This document shows positions 37,075 to 45,519 of a DNA stretch of 64,000 bases, one piece after another. The first letter of the stretch is position 1, and each line of letters begins with the position of its first letter. This DNA comes from Achromobacter spanius (GTDB lineage: Bacteria > Pseudomonadota > Gammaproteobacteria > Burkholderiales > Burkholderiaceae_B). The stretch is from contig NZ_CP121261.1 in the NCBI RefSeq assembly GCF_029637605.1, positions 1,860,001 to 1,924,000 on the forward strand. The letters run 5' to 3'. A program made the translations under genes and the position numbers. The notes below the pieces were generated by a model. It was given only the letters and a program-made list of their open reading frames with translations, had not been told where the DNA came from and did no database searches.

Positions 37075-38034
37075 CTACTGCGGCTTGATGCCGGCATCTT
37101 GCGCAACCGCGCGCCAGGCTTCGATGTCGGCAAGATTCGCCTTTTCATGAGCGGGTCCGGGCACGTAGTTGGCCGAGATTCCCAACCCAAGCAGCTTGGC
37201 GATCACGTCCTGCTCTTTAAGCACCTTTTCCAGGGTGCTGGACAAGCGTTCGACGATGGGCTTGGGCGTGCCGGCGGGTACGTACATGGCCCAGTTCAGG
37301 TCGCGATCAAAGTTGATGCCCTGTTCCTTGTAGCTGCGCACGTCCGGCACGCTGGGGGAACGCTTGGTACAGACGGCCAGCCCTTTCACCTTATGCTGCG
37401 TCACCATCGGGGTGGCGGTCGCCATGTCGACAAAACCAATGTCAATATGGCCGCCCATGACGTCGGTCATGATCTGCGTGGTGCCCTTGTAGGGCACGTG
37501 CTGCATCTTCAGCTTGCCCTTCTGCACCAGGATCTCGCCGCAGAAGTGGCCGGTGGAGCCCACGCCCCAGCTTGCGTATTGCACTGGATTTTTACGGGAT
37601 TCCGCCAGCTTCTTGAGCCCCTCGATGTCATTCGCGGGAAAGTTGTTATTGGCAACCACCATGATGGCGGAGTTGCCGATGGCGCCCAGCGACGTGAAAC
37701 TCTTGATGGGGTCGTACGGCAGTTCCTTGTAGACCAGGGGCGAAAGAATGTGCGTGGTCATGCCGCCGATCGTGATTGTGTAGCCATCCGGCGCCGCCCG
37801 GGCAACCGTCGCGATGCCGATCGTGCCTCCCGCGCCTGGCTTGTTCTCGACGATGACGGGTTGCTTCAGTTCTACCGAAAACCGCTCCGCCAAGATACGG
37901 CCCAAGGTGTCGCCACCCCCGCCGGCAGAGAACGGCAACAGCATGCGGATGGGGCGGTTCGGGTAATCATCGGCGTGCGCGACACCCAAGCCGAACACGG
38001 CAAGCATCGCGGCTGCAACGGACAGCTTTTTCAT
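37075..38034 (-). CDS. Bug/TctC family tripartite tricarboxylate-type substrate-binding protein
   Basis: A 319-residue periplasmic receptor. The signal peptide (MKKLSVAAAMLAVFGLGVAHA) is followed by DDYPNRPIRMLLPFSAGGGGDTLGRIL, which holds the family's first ligand-binding motif (FSAGGGGD), and by NKPGAGGTIG. No TctA/TctB membrane genes are in the operon, as is usual for the many orphan Bug proteins of Bordetella and Achromobacter. It probably binds the carboxylate substrate or inducer of this LacI-controlled operon. Confidence 0.92.
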   Translation of the reverse strand: MKKLSVAAAMLAVFGLGVAHADDYPNRPIRMLLPFSAGGGGDTLGRILAERFSVELKQPVIVENKPGAGGTIGIATVARAAPDGYTITIGGMTTHILSPLVYKELPYDPIKSFTSLGAIGNSAIMVVANNNFPANDIEGLKKLAESRKNPVQYASWGVGSTGHFCGEILVQKGKLKMQHVPYKGTTQIMTDVMGGHIDIGFVDMATATPMVTQHKVKGLAVCTKRSPSVPDVRSYKEQGINFDRDLNWAMYVPAGTPKPIVERLSSTLEKVLKEQDVIAKLLGLGISANYVPGPAHEKANLADIEAWRAVAQDAGIKPQ

Positions 38035-38107
38035 TGTTGTCTCCTGGTATTTATCTAATAGGTATTTTTATGGCTACCCGCCTCCTGAACGGGATAGCCG
38101 GGTACCG

Positions 38108-38548
38108 CTACAGCAACCCGAGCGAACGCAGCTTGGCGTTCTGACAGGTGTACGGACGCTCGCAAATAATCTTGGCTGAGTCGGGCGCGAATTCGAACGT
38201 CGCTGCCATGCGGACGCGAAACTTGCGCCCCGTCGGTTCGTAGGTCTTGCCATCGACCGTGAACGGCCCGGCATGCGTGCCGGACAGCCAGAACTCCACC
38301 AGGACGATGTCCGTCCCGTCGGCCGCGCCCACCGCGATGATCTCGTTCTTCAGGTCGGGAAACGATGCGCGCGACGAATGGAAGTACCCCATCACTTCGC
38401 TTTCACCGTCAAAGACGGCGCCGCTTGAGTGCATCTCGTAGCGGGGGTGCTCAAAGGTATCAATGACCTTGCCCCATTCCTGGACGCACTCCAGCGCCAT
38501 GTGGTCTACGACGGTTTTTACCCGTTCAGCCTGCAACTCGGTACTCAT
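38108..38548 (-). CDS. SnoaL-like / NTF2-fold protein
   Basis: A 146-residue single-domain protein with an NTF2-like alpha+beta cone pattern (GYFHSSRASFPDLKNEI, GPFTVDGKTYEPTGRKFRV, then a beta-rich end). ATG 38548 has AAGGAT directly upstream; a longer frame would read through the operator. It is the first gene of the LacI-headed operon. SnoaL-like proteins in catabolic operons are often isomerases, dehydratases or cyclases of small polyketone-like molecules. No specific catalytic residue can be named here. Confidence 0.75.
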   Translation of the reverse strand: MSTELQAERVKTVVDHMALECVQEWGKVIDTFEHPRYEMHSSGAVFDGESEVMGYFHSSRASFPDLKNEIIAVGAADGTDIVLVEFWLSGTHAGPFTVDGKTYEPTGRKFRVRMAATFEFAPDSAKIICERPYTCQNAKLRSLGLL

Positions 38549-38562
38549 GGAAATCCTTTTGT

Positions 38563-38574
38563 GGAAACGTTTCC
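38563..38574. promoter_or_regulatory. LacI/GalR-type operator, perfect palindrome
   Basis: GGAAACGTTTCC is perfectly symmetrical around a central CG, the classic form of LacI/GalR-family operators. It lies 15-26 bp before the first gene (SnoaL-like) of an operon that encodes a LacI regulator at 34621-35649, so that protein is the likely binder. Confidence 0.8.
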
Positions 38575-38629
38575 GCAAATTATGGACGCAAGGATTACCT
38601 GAAAAAAGCTAGGGATTACGATAATTAGT

Positions 38630-38641
38630 GGAAACGATAAC
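38630..38641. promoter_or_regulatory. Second, degenerate LacI-type operator half
   Basis: GGAAACGATAAC repeats the left half (GTGGAAACG with its flank) of the operator at 38563-38574, while the right half is degenerate. The centres are 67 bp apart, a distance that allows looping by a tetramer or a two-dimer block of the promoter. Confidence 0.5.
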
Positions 38642-38766
38642 GCAGCCAGGACAGCCGAGTCGATACTCGGCGTCTGGCTGCCTGAAGGATGGGTTGGGCG
38701 GGAAGGGTCTTATGCGGCTCGCCTTGCCGCGGGAGCACGCCGGGTCGACGCTTATTGCCGTTTCTG

Positions 38767-39570
38767 CTACCCGGAAACGCGCGGCTCTCGATGCAGCATC
38801 ACCACATGCGACGAATCCTGCCAGTGCGGATACCGTTCCAGCACTGCCGGGTCGTGCCCCGGCACCACATGCTGCTCGGACTGCGCCGCGCCATACAGCT
38901 TCGCATAGCCCGACAGCATCTGCGCCGTGTTGTAGACGATCGGAAACGGCCTGCCCTGCCCCATGTTCTCGTAGTAGTGGCTGGCGTCCGACGCCAGCAC
39001 CACCCAGCCGCGTTCGGTATGCACTCGCACCGCCTGCAAGCCTTTCGTGTGGCCACCGATATGCAGCAACTCGACGCCCGGCAGCAACTCGTCGTCGCCG
39101 TCATGGAATTGCACCCGGCCGTCGTAGACCCGCCTGACCAGCGTGACCACGTCTTCCACCGCATAGGCATGGCGCAGCGGTTCAAAGCACATGCAGCGGC
39201 CGGTGGCATAGTCCATTTCATCGTCCTGCACATGAAAGCGTGCCCGAGGCAGCCGATCCAGATTGCCCGCGTGGTCGTAATGCAAATGGGTCAGCACCAC
39301 ATGCTGCACGTCTTCGGGCTGCACGCCAAGCTGCGCCAGTGCGGCAATGGGACATTGGATCAGCTCGCGCCGCCGCGTGCGCGCCATGTCGGCGTTGAAA
39401 CCGGTGTCGACCAGCACGACGCGGCCCGCGCCACGTATCAGCCACACGAAGAAATCCATGGGCATGTCGCCGTTGTGGGGGTCGCCGCCCAGGAAGTTGT
39501 CGCGCCGTTGGCGCGGCATGCGGGCGTAGCGGATGGCGTAGACCTCGTACTCGGGAAGCGTGTTTTGCAT
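38767..39570 (-). CDS. Metallo-beta-lactamase fold hydrolase, N-acyl-homoserine-lactonase-like
   Basis: A 267-residue MBL-fold enzyme with the metal motif LTHLHYDHAGN (HxHxDH) near residues 105-114, a later Asp in LASDASHYYEN and His in VVPGHDP. The layout resembles AHL lactonase-type or lactone/thioester hydrolases. ATG 39570 was chosen since the longer frame runs backward through the LivF gene. It is the last gene of the liv-type operon, 13 bp after the ATPase, so it more likely hydrolyses a pathway lactone or thioester than a quorum signal. Confidence 0.85.
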   Translation of the reverse strand: MQNTLPEYEVYAIRYARMPRQRRDNFLGGDPHNGDMPMDFFVWLIRGAGRVVLVDTGFNADMARTRRRELIQCPIAALAQLGVQPEDVQHVVLTHLHYDHAGNLDRLPRARFHVQDDEMDYATGRCMCFEPLRHAYAVEDVVTLVRRVYDGRVQFHDGDDELLPGVELLHIGGHTKGLQAVRVHTERGWVVLASDASHYYENMGQGRPFPIVYNTAQMLSGYAKLYGAAQSEQHVVPGHDPAVLERYPHWQDSSHVVMLHREPRVSG

Positions 39571-39583
39571 CGTCAGGCTCGCG

Positions 39584-40297
39584 TCAAATTCCCAGATATG
39601 CTTTCTGTACGAAGGGGTCGGCCAACAGGTCGGCGCCCTTGCCGCTGCGCACCACCTCGCCGTGCTCGAATGCATAAGCCTGATGCGCCAGGCGCAGCGC
39701 CAGCCGCGCGTTCTGCTCCACCAACACAATGGCGATGCCGCTGTCGCGGTTGATGCGCTGGATGGCGTCCGCGATCTCGGCCACGACCTTGGGCGCGATG
39801 CCCAGCGATGGCTCGTCCAGCATCAGCAAGCGGGGCTGCGCCATCAGCGCGCGCCCGATAGCCACCATCTGCTGTTCACCGCCAGACAAGGAACCCGCCA
39901 ACTGCGCGCGCCGCTCCTGCACGCGCGGAAACAGCGCATAGATCTCATCCAGCCGCGAACGGACGCGGGCACGAGACCGGACGCCATGCGCGCCCGCCAT
40001 CAGGTTGTCCAGCACGGTCATGCGGCCGAACAGCCGACGCCCCTCGGGCGACAAGGCCAAGCCGGCCGAGACGCGCGCCGCCGAACCCAGCCGCGCGATG
40101 TCGCGCCCGTCGAACAAGATGCGACCGCCCGCCGCCGGGGCCAGACCGATCAAGGCCTTCAGCGTGGAGCTCTTGCCCGCGCCATTGGAGCCGACCAGCG
40201 CCACGATCTGGTCCTGCTCAACCGTGAAGCTGATGCCGCGCACCGCTTCCAACGACCCGTAGCGGACCTTCAGGTCCTGGACTTCAAGCATGGGCAT
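39584..40297 (-). CDS. livF: Branched-chain amino acid-type ABC transporter ATP-binding protein LivF
   Basis: A 237-residue ATPase: Walker A GSNGAGKSS, signature LSGGEQQMVAIGRALMAQP, Walker B LLMLDEPSLGIAP, and the short LivF C terminus ending FVQKAYLGI. The first ATG (40297) overlaps the end of livG; a second ATG is two codons later. It energizes import of a branched-chain-like or aromatic/alicyclic carboxylate with LivGHM and the receptor at 42929-44092. Confidence 0.93.
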   Translation of the reverse strand: MPMLEVQDLKVRYGSLEAVRGISFTVEQDQIVALVGSNGAGKSSTLKALIGLAPAAGGRILFDGRDIARLGSAARVSAGLALSPEGRRLFGRMTVLDNLMAGAHGVRSRARVRSRLDEIYALFPRVQERRAQLAGSLSGGEQQMVAIGRALMAQPRLLMLDEPSLGIAPKVVAEIADAIQRINRDSGIAIVLVEQNARLALRLAHQAYAFEHGEVVRSGKGADLLADPFVQKAYLGI

Positions 40298-41066
40298 AGT
40301 CGGGGGCTCCCAGATAGGCTTCGATCACGGCGGGGTTGTCGCGGATGGCTTGCGGCGTGCCCTCGGCGATTTTTTCTCCTTGCACCAGCACCACGATGCG
40401 ATGGCTAAGCTCCATGACCAGCGCCATGTGATGTTCCACCAGCAGCATCGTCAGCCCCTCTTCGGATTGCAGGCGGCGCAGCAAGCGACCCAGCTCATTG
40501 CATTCTTCGTGGTTCAGGCCGGCCGCCGGTTCATCCAGAAGCAGCATGCGCGGACGGCAGGCCAGCGCAACAGCGATGCCCAGTTTTTTCTGCAAGCCAT
40601 AAGCCAACGACCCCGCTGCCGCGTCGCGCCAGGGCTGCAAGTCCAGCAGTGTTAGCAAGCGGTCTACTTCCTGCGTGACTTCGGAGGCAGACAGCAGATC
40701 CTGCTTGCGGCCCGCCAGGCGGCGCAGCCAGGAGTGCCGCACGCGCGACAGCATGCCGCGCCGGATATTTTCGGCAACAGTGACTTCGGGATACGTCGAG
40801 GTGGACTGGAATGTGCGCGCCAGGCCCAGCACCACTACCCGGCTGGGCGGGCCGCCGGAGATATCGCGGCCGTCGAAATGGACCGTGCCGGCGGACGGCG
40901 GCATGGTCCCACTGATGACGTTGAATGCCGTCGTCTTGCCCGCCCCGTTGGGGCCGATCAAGCCAACGATTTCACCTGGGGCAACGGCAAAGCTCACATC
41001 GCGCAAGGCCGCCAGGCCACCAAAGCTGCGCGACAGGCCCTGTACCTGCAATAGAGGCTGGCTCAT
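40284..41066 (-). CDS. livG: Branched-chain amino acid-type ABC transporter ATP-binding protein LivG
   Basis: A 260-residue ATPase: Walker A GPNGAGKTT, GLARTFQ (Q-loop), Walker B MLLLDEPAAGLNHEE, H-loop EHH, and a C terminus VIEAYLGAPDYAHA typical of LivG. The signature is degenerate, with AYGLQKKLGIAVAL in place of LSGG-Q, as often in this subfamily. ATG 41066 overlaps the livM stop by four bases. The open frame extends further upstream only as a shadow of livM. Confidence 0.93.
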   Translation of the reverse strand: MSQPLLQVQGLSRSFGGLAALRDVSFAVAPGEIVGLIGPNGAGKTTAFNVISGTMPPSAGTVHFDGRDISGGPPSRVVVLGLARTFQSTSTYPEVTVAENIRRGMLSRVRHSWLRRLAGRKQDLLSASEVTQEVDRLLTLLDLQPWRDAAAGSLAYGLQKKLGIAVALACRPRMLLLDEPAAGLNHEECNELGRLLRRLQSEEGLTMLLVEHHMALVMELSHRIVVLVQGEKIAEGTPQAIRDNPAVIEAYLGAPDYAHA

Positions 41067-42037
41067 TGGGACTCCTTGTGCCGACGCGCTTGCCACGGCC
41101 CCGGCAAGCCGGCAAGACCCGCCGGCAGAAAACGCAGGATGAGGATCAGCGCCGCGCCATAGAAGATGTGCTGCGTTTGCACCGCGCCACGAAACAGCTC
41201 GGGCAACGGCGTCAGCACCATGGCGCCGATCAAACCGCCCCATACCGAACGGCGGCCGCCGATGACCAGCATGATGATGAAGCCGATGGAGATGCTGACG
41301 TTGAACGATTCGGGCGACACATAGCCCACATAGCGTGCCTGCAACGCCCCACCCACGGCCGCCAGCGCGCAGCCGGCGACAAAGGCGCAAAGCTGGATCC
41401 GGCGCACGCTTAAGCCCGTGGACTCGGCCAGCGCCGGGTTCTCCGCGACCGCGTCGATGGCATGGCCGAAGGGCCGCCTGGCCACCGCGTTCAACAGCGC
41501 CACGGAGGCCAGCGCCACACATAGCGCCAGGCCATAGAAACCGGCGCGCGTGTCGAACACAAAGCCTGCCAGCGCGGCCGGCTGGATGCCGGCAATGCCA
41601 TTGGCGCCGCCCGACCAGGACGAGCCATCCAGCAGGATCAAGCGCACCAGTTCGCCGAACGCGAACGTGACCAGCACGAAGTACACGCCCTTCAGGCGCA
41701 AGATGATTGCGCCCAGCACCAGCGCGACCAAGGCGGTCAGCACCACCCCGGCCAGCGTGGACGGCAGAAAGCTCCAGCCCAGCAGGCGCGCGGCCAACAC
41801 CGAACCGTAAGCGCCCAGCGCGACGAAAGCGGCGTGTCCCAACGACAACTGCCCGCAGCGCGCAATCAGCGCCAGCCCGTTGACGATCAGCACGTTCAGG
41901 CAGGTCAACACCGCCAGATGCTGCACGAATGGCCCCGCGAACCAGGGTGCGACCGCTGCCACGGCCAGGGCGGCCCACAACAGCCAGCGCCAGGGCGCGG
42001 GCCGTGCCACGTCGGCTTGTAGAGAAAGTTCCGTCAT
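41063..42037 (-). CDS. livM: Branched-chain amino acid-type ABC transporter permease LivM
   Basis: A 324-residue inner-membrane permease with 8-10 hydrophobic helices. LGHAAFVALGAYGSVLAARL and the EAA-like ENPALAESTGLSVRRIQLCAF segment are typical of LivM. It starts 3 bp after the livH stop and overlaps livG by four bases. It forms the translocation pore with LivH. Confidence 0.92.
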   Translation of the reverse strand: MTELSLQADVARPAPWRWLLWAALAVAAVAPWFAGPFVQHLAVLTCLNVLIVNGLALIARCGQLSLGHAAFVALGAYGSVLAARLLGWSFLPSTLAGVVLTALVALVLGAIILRLKGVYFVLVTFAFGELVRLILLDGSSWSGGANGIAGIQPAALAGFVFDTRAGFYGLALCVALASVALLNAVARRPFGHAIDAVAENPALAESTGLSVRRIQLCAFVAGCALAAVGGALQARYVGYVSPESFNVSISIGFIIMLVIGGRRSVWGGLIGAMVLTPLPELFRGAVQTQHIFYGAALILILRFLPAGLAGLPGPWQARRHKESQ

Positions 42038-42040
42038 GGC

Positions 42041-42910
42041 TTATGCCTCCCCTCGGCCAAGCAGCCCTTTGGGCCGCACCACCAGCATCACGATCACGAC
42101 GGCAAAGATCAGCATGTCCGCCGTGCTGCTTTGAAACAGCAGGCTGCCGTAGCTTTCCGCCAGGCCCAGCGCCAGGCCCGCGACCGCCGCGCCCGGTATG
42201 CTGCCCAACCCACCCAGAATGACCACGATGAACGCTTTCAGCAGCGGCGTGGCGCCCACGAAGGGCGACACCGAGAACAGCGGCGCCATCAATGCGCCCG
42301 CCACCGCCGCCAACCCCACGCCCAGCCCGAAACCCAAGGGGTAATAGATGCGCGAACGGATCCCCTGGATGCCGGCGATTTCAAAGTCCTCGACCACCGC
42401 GCGCAAGGCGCGCCCCGGACGCGAATGGCGTAGAAAGCCATACAGCAAGGCCAGCGCCAGCAAGGCGAACACCACCACATACACACGCGACAGCGGGATG
42501 ACCAGCTTGCCCATGCGCGCCGTGCCCTGCGCCACGGCGGGCATGGACAGGGGGTCGGGGCCGAAGAACATCAAGGCCAGGTTCTGCAGGATCATCGCCA
42601 GGCCGATGGTGGCGATCATGCCGTTCAGCTCATCCCGCCGAAACGGTTTGAGCACGCCCCATTCCAGCACCGCGCCGCCCGCCACCGCCAAAGCGAAGGT
42701 CAGCGCCACGGCGGGCAGGAAGGTGAAGCCCGCCTGCGTCGTCAGGTAATAGGCGCCGAATGCCCCCAGCATGTAGAACTCGCCATGGGCGAAGTTCACC
42801 ATCCGCATGACGCCGAAAACCAGCGTGAAGCCCACGGCCATCAGCAGGTACAGCAGCCCCACGATCAAGCCGTTGATCGTGGCCTGCGTTAACAAAATGC
42901 TCCAATCCAC
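42041..42910 (-). CDS. livH: Branched-chain amino acid-type ABC transporter permease LivH
   Basis: A 289-residue inner-membrane permease with family motifs GLLYLLMAVGFTLVFGVMRM and NFAHGEFYMLGAFGAY near the N terminus and FIVVILGGLGSIPGAAVAGL near the C terminus. It partners LivM. It follows the receptor gene by 18 bp in a tightly packed operon. Confidence 0.93.
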   Translation of the reverse strand: MDWSILLTQATINGLIVGLLYLLMAVGFTLVFGVMRMVNFAHGEFYMLGAFGAYYLTTQAGFTFLPAVALTFALAVAGGAVLEWGVLKPFRRDELNGMIATIGLAMILQNLALMFFGPDPLSMPAVAQGTARMGKLVIPLSRVYVVVFALLALALLYGFLRHSRPGRALRAVVEDFEIAGIQGIRSRIYYPLGFGLGVGLAAVAGALMAPLFSVSPFVGATPLLKAFIVVILGGLGSIPGAAVAGLALGLAESYGSLLFQSSTADMLIFAVVIVMLVVRPKGLLGRGEA

Positions 42911-42928
42911 GTGGCATCCCCCGCCGCG

Positions 42929-44092
42929 CTAGCGGCATCCTTCGACGGTGCAGCGCGCGCGGATCACCTCGCGCCCATCCTTGACCTCGGCCACGTAGAA
43001 CGGCGCGTTCAACTGGTGGTTGATGCCGTACATGGCCTTGCCTGTCCAGCTCAGCTTGCCCAAGGACCCTTCAAAGCCATCCAGCTTTTCCAGTTCGGCC
43101 CGCACGCGATCAGTGTCTTCCACGGTGCCGGCGCGGCGCATGGCCTCGAACAGCATGTTGGTGCCGTCATAGAACGCCGGGCTGAAGCCGTTCATGGAAT
43201 GCTTGTACTTCGCGGCGTAGCGCTCGGCGTAGGCCTTGGTGGCGGGCAGTTCCGGATCCATCGGCGTGTGCACCAGCATGCCTTCGGTGGCTGCCTTGCC
43301 GGCCACGTTCACGATCTCTTGCGTGGCGGGGCCGCCGGTGCGCACGATGCGCCCTTCGAAGCCCAGTTCGCGCGCCTGCTTGACGATCAAGCCCGCCGTG
43401 GTGGGCGAATTGCCGTCCAGTTCGATGGCGTCAATGCCGCGCGCCATCATGCGCGTCAGCACGGGCACGAAGTCGACACGGTCACGTTCAAAGAATTCCT
43501 TCACGGACAAGGCCGCGCCCGCCTTCTTGTACGCGGCTTCCAGGTCCAGCGCGATCTGCTGCCCGGTTTCGTCGTTGGGAAACAGTGCGCCGACCTTGCG
43601 CAGGCCCTGCGACTTGACCACCCAGTCGATCTGCGGCTGCGACACCTCGGCGGTGGTGACGTTGGGGCGGAACGTAAACGGCTTGTCGGCGGCCAAGGCC
43701 TTGGCGGTAAAGCCCAGTGTCATCACGATCACCTTGTTTTTCTCGGTCATCGGCTGAATGGCCAGCACGGGCGCCGATCCCACCGGGCCGATCACGTAGC
43801 GCACCTTGTCTTCGAACACCAGGCGGTTGGCCACGGTCACTGCTTCGTTGGCCTGGTACTTGTCGTCATAGGCCACGACCTCAACGCGGTACTTCTTGCC
43901 GCCCACTTCCAGCCCGCCGGCCTCGTTCACCTGATCCGCCGCAATTTCGGCGGCGTTCTTCATGCCCTGCCCCCAGGCGGCGCCCGCGCCGGAAAGCGTG
44001 ACCAGGGCACCCAGCTTCAGCGTCTCTTGCGCCTGGGCGGCGGGAACTGCGGCCAAGGCAACGATGCCGGCCAGAATGATCGGATAACGCAT
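42929..44092 (-). CDS. ABC transporter substrate-binding protein, LivK family
   Basis: A 387-residue periplasmic receptor of the Leu/Ile/Val-binding type. It has a clear signal peptide (MRYPIILAGIVALAAVPAAQA) followed by QETLKLGALVTLSGAGAAWG. Proteins of this class in catabolic operons often bind aromatic or alicyclic acids rather than amino acids. Since the operon also holds hydrolases and shares an operator with an acyl-CoA catabolic operon, a carboxylate ligand is likely. It cannot be specified further. Confidence 0.9.
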   Translation of the reverse strand: MRYPIILAGIVALAAVPAAQAQETLKLGALVTLSGAGAAWGQGMKNAAEIAADQVNEAGGLEVGGKKYRVEVVAYDDKYQANEAVTVANRLVFEDKVRYVIGPVGSAPVLAIQPMTEKNKVIVMTLGFTAKALAADKPFTFRPNVTTAEVSQPQIDWVVKSQGLRKVGALFPNDETGQQIALDLEAAYKKAGAALSVKEFFERDRVDFVPVLTRMMARGIDAIELDGNSPTTAGLIVKQARELGFEGRIVRTGGPATQEIVNVAGKAATEGMLVHTPMDPELPATKAYAERYAAKYKHSMNGFSPAFYDGTNMLFEAMRRAGTVEDTDRVRAELEKLDGFEGSLGKLSWTGKAMYGINHQLNAPFYVAEVKDGREVIRARCTVEGCR

Positions 44093-44143
44093 GATGTCTC
44101 CTGAGGGGTCGCGGGCATGGGCTGCCCGTCGGTTATGCCTGCG

Positions 44144-44992
44144 CTACAGGCGGGCGATGGCGTCCAGCACCGGCAGGACATAGCCGCGAAACTGCTGGGG
44201 GTTTTCGCTCATGGGGAAATGTCCCAACTCGCGCATGACGGTGACCTGCGCGCCGGGAATGCTGGCGGCGGTGCGCAGAGTGTCTTCCGGCGTGCACGAG
44301 AAGTCGTATTCCCCCGTCAGCAGAAAGAGTGGACAGCGATCTGTGCGGATGCCATCCAGATGGCCCCGCAGATCACCATCCACGCGATAGAAATACAGAT
44401 CGCCGCGAAACACGCCGGGGCCACCCTGCATGTACTGCCACAGGGTTTCGTGGCGATAGACCTCGGGCGACTGCGGCGCGACCAAACCGGACACCAGCGC
44501 GGCGCAGACCTCGCCGCCATGGACGTCGCCGCGATGCAGCCACGACGTGTCGTACCAGGGTTCCTGGAAGTCGGCCGCTTCCACCCCGATCAGCGCGCGA
44601 AAGCGATCGGCGTGCTGATGCGCAAGCTGCAACACGATGCGCCCGCCGATCGAACAACCGATCAGCGCCGGGCGGTCCAGCGCCAGGGCATCGCAGAACG
44701 CCATCACGGTTTCCACATAGCGTTCGGTGGACAAGCGGTATTCCTCGTCCTGCCAGCCGGCCGGCGGGTAAGACTTGCCGTGCCAGGGCATGTCGAAGGC
44801 AATCACGCGATAACGCGAGGTGATGTCCGTATCGCACATCATGTGGCGGTACTGGCGGCTGTCGGCGCCGGCGGTATGCAGGCAGACCAGCGGGATGCCT
44901 TCACCCGCTTCTTCAAAATAGACGCGGCAGGGCTGGCCCGCGATCTCAACCGACACGTAGCGGCCAACAATGGGTTCCAGCGCGGCGCTCAT
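44144..44992 (-). CDS. Alpha/beta-fold hydrolase
   Basis: A 282-residue hydrolase. Nucleophile motif IGCSIGGRIVL near residues 114-124, oxyanion region PLVCLHTAGADSRQYRHM near 34-51, and a late His in MRELGHFPMSE. Asp is likely in LTGEYDFSC. The tandem HTAG/DS pattern recalls ester or C-C bond (MhpC-type) hydrolases. The start overlaps the SCP2-like gene stop by four bases, so the two are co-translated. Substrate unknown; context suggests hydrolysis of an imported ester or a ring-cleavage product. Confidence 0.85.
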   Translation of the reverse strand: MSAALEPIVGRYVSVEIAGQPCRVYFEEAGEGIPLVCLHTAGADSRQYRHMMCDTDITSRYRVIAFDMPWHGKSYPPAGWQDEEYRLSTERYVETVMAFCDALALDRPALIGCSIGGRIVLQLAHQHADRFRALIGVEAADFQEPWYDTSWLHRGDVHGGEVCAALVSGLVAPQSPEVYRHETLWQYMQGGPGVFRGDLYFYRVDGDLRGHLDGIRTDRCPLFLLTGEYDFSCTPEDTLRTAASIPGAQVTVMRELGHFPMSENPQQFRGYVLPVLDAIARL

Positions 44993-45384
44993 GCTTGCGC
45001 CTCGCGGCCGGTGGCCAACAGGTCCTTGACGAATTGCAGGTGCGCCATCAGGGGTTGAAGATTTCCTTCAATGGCCAGCTCGCCGCGCTTGCTCAGCGCG
45101 AAGATGTCGTGCCAGCCCGCGTCCGGCACGGCTTGCCAGAAACGTGACCAGGCGTTGACGGACGCGCGCAGCGACACGTCGCACGACGGCAGCGGCGCCG
45201 TGGGCGCGTCGACGGCGGCAACATGACCATCGCGGATCCGGACAAGCAGCGGGGCATCGCCGAAGCGCAGCAGCAGGTCCATATTGACCTGGCGCGGCCG
45301 CGAGAACGACAGCGCGCGGCTGCGGAATCGATGCACAAGCTGCGCGTCCAGGGCCTCTTGCGCTGGCATAGCGTTGGTTTCCAT
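44989..45384 (-). CDS. SCP2-like sterol-transfer-domain protein
   Basis: A 131-residue protein resembling the SCP2/UbiJ lipid-binding fold: a beta-sheet core (VNMDLLLRFGDAPLLVRIRDG, then CDVSLRASVNAWSRFW) and an amphipathic end (GNLQPLMAHLQFVKDLLATG). It is first in the liv-type operon, directly downstream of the 26-bp regulatory element. SCP2-like domains bind acyl-CoAs or hydrophobic ligands. Together with the acyl-CoA operon this hints at a lipid-like or terpenoid substrate. The domain call rests on pattern resemblance. Confidence 0.6.
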   Translation of the reverse strand: METNAMPAQEALDAQLVHRFRSRALSFSRPRQVNMDLLLRFGDAPLLVRIRDGHVAAVDAPTAPLPSCDVSLRASVNAWSRFWQAVPDAGWHDIFALSKRGELAIEGNLQPLMAHLQFVKDLLATGREAQA

Positions 45385-45427
45385 TGTCTCTTCCTGCCTA
45401 TGCGGTTCTTGTATGGCCGTTTCATGT

Positions 45428-45453
45428 GTTCTTATACACAGAACGCTTATTCT
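45428..45453. promoter_or_regulatory. 26-bp regulatory element, copy A (candidate IclR operator)
   Basis: GTTCT-N7-AGAAC is followed at once by GCTTATTCT. This gives an inverted repeat of GTTCT/AGAAC and an added half-site TTCT. The last 16 bases (45438-45453) are identical to those of a second copy at 55996-56021, and the GTTC...GAAC spacing is the same. It lies 44 bp before the SCP2-like gene in the promoter region of the liv-type operon. Further TTCT/AGAA half-sites follow to 45472. Confidence 0.7.
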
Positions 45454-45519
45454 TTCTATAAGAACATTCTAAGGATCGAAATCTCCCCGTGTCAACACGG
45501 GGAAAGTACGAGCCAAGCG

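Noticed and set aside
38767..39570. Quorum-quenching AHL lactonase
   Set aside because: The HxHxDH motif fits many MBL hydrolases. Operon context with a liv transporter argues for a catabolic substrate, so no quorum function is claimed.
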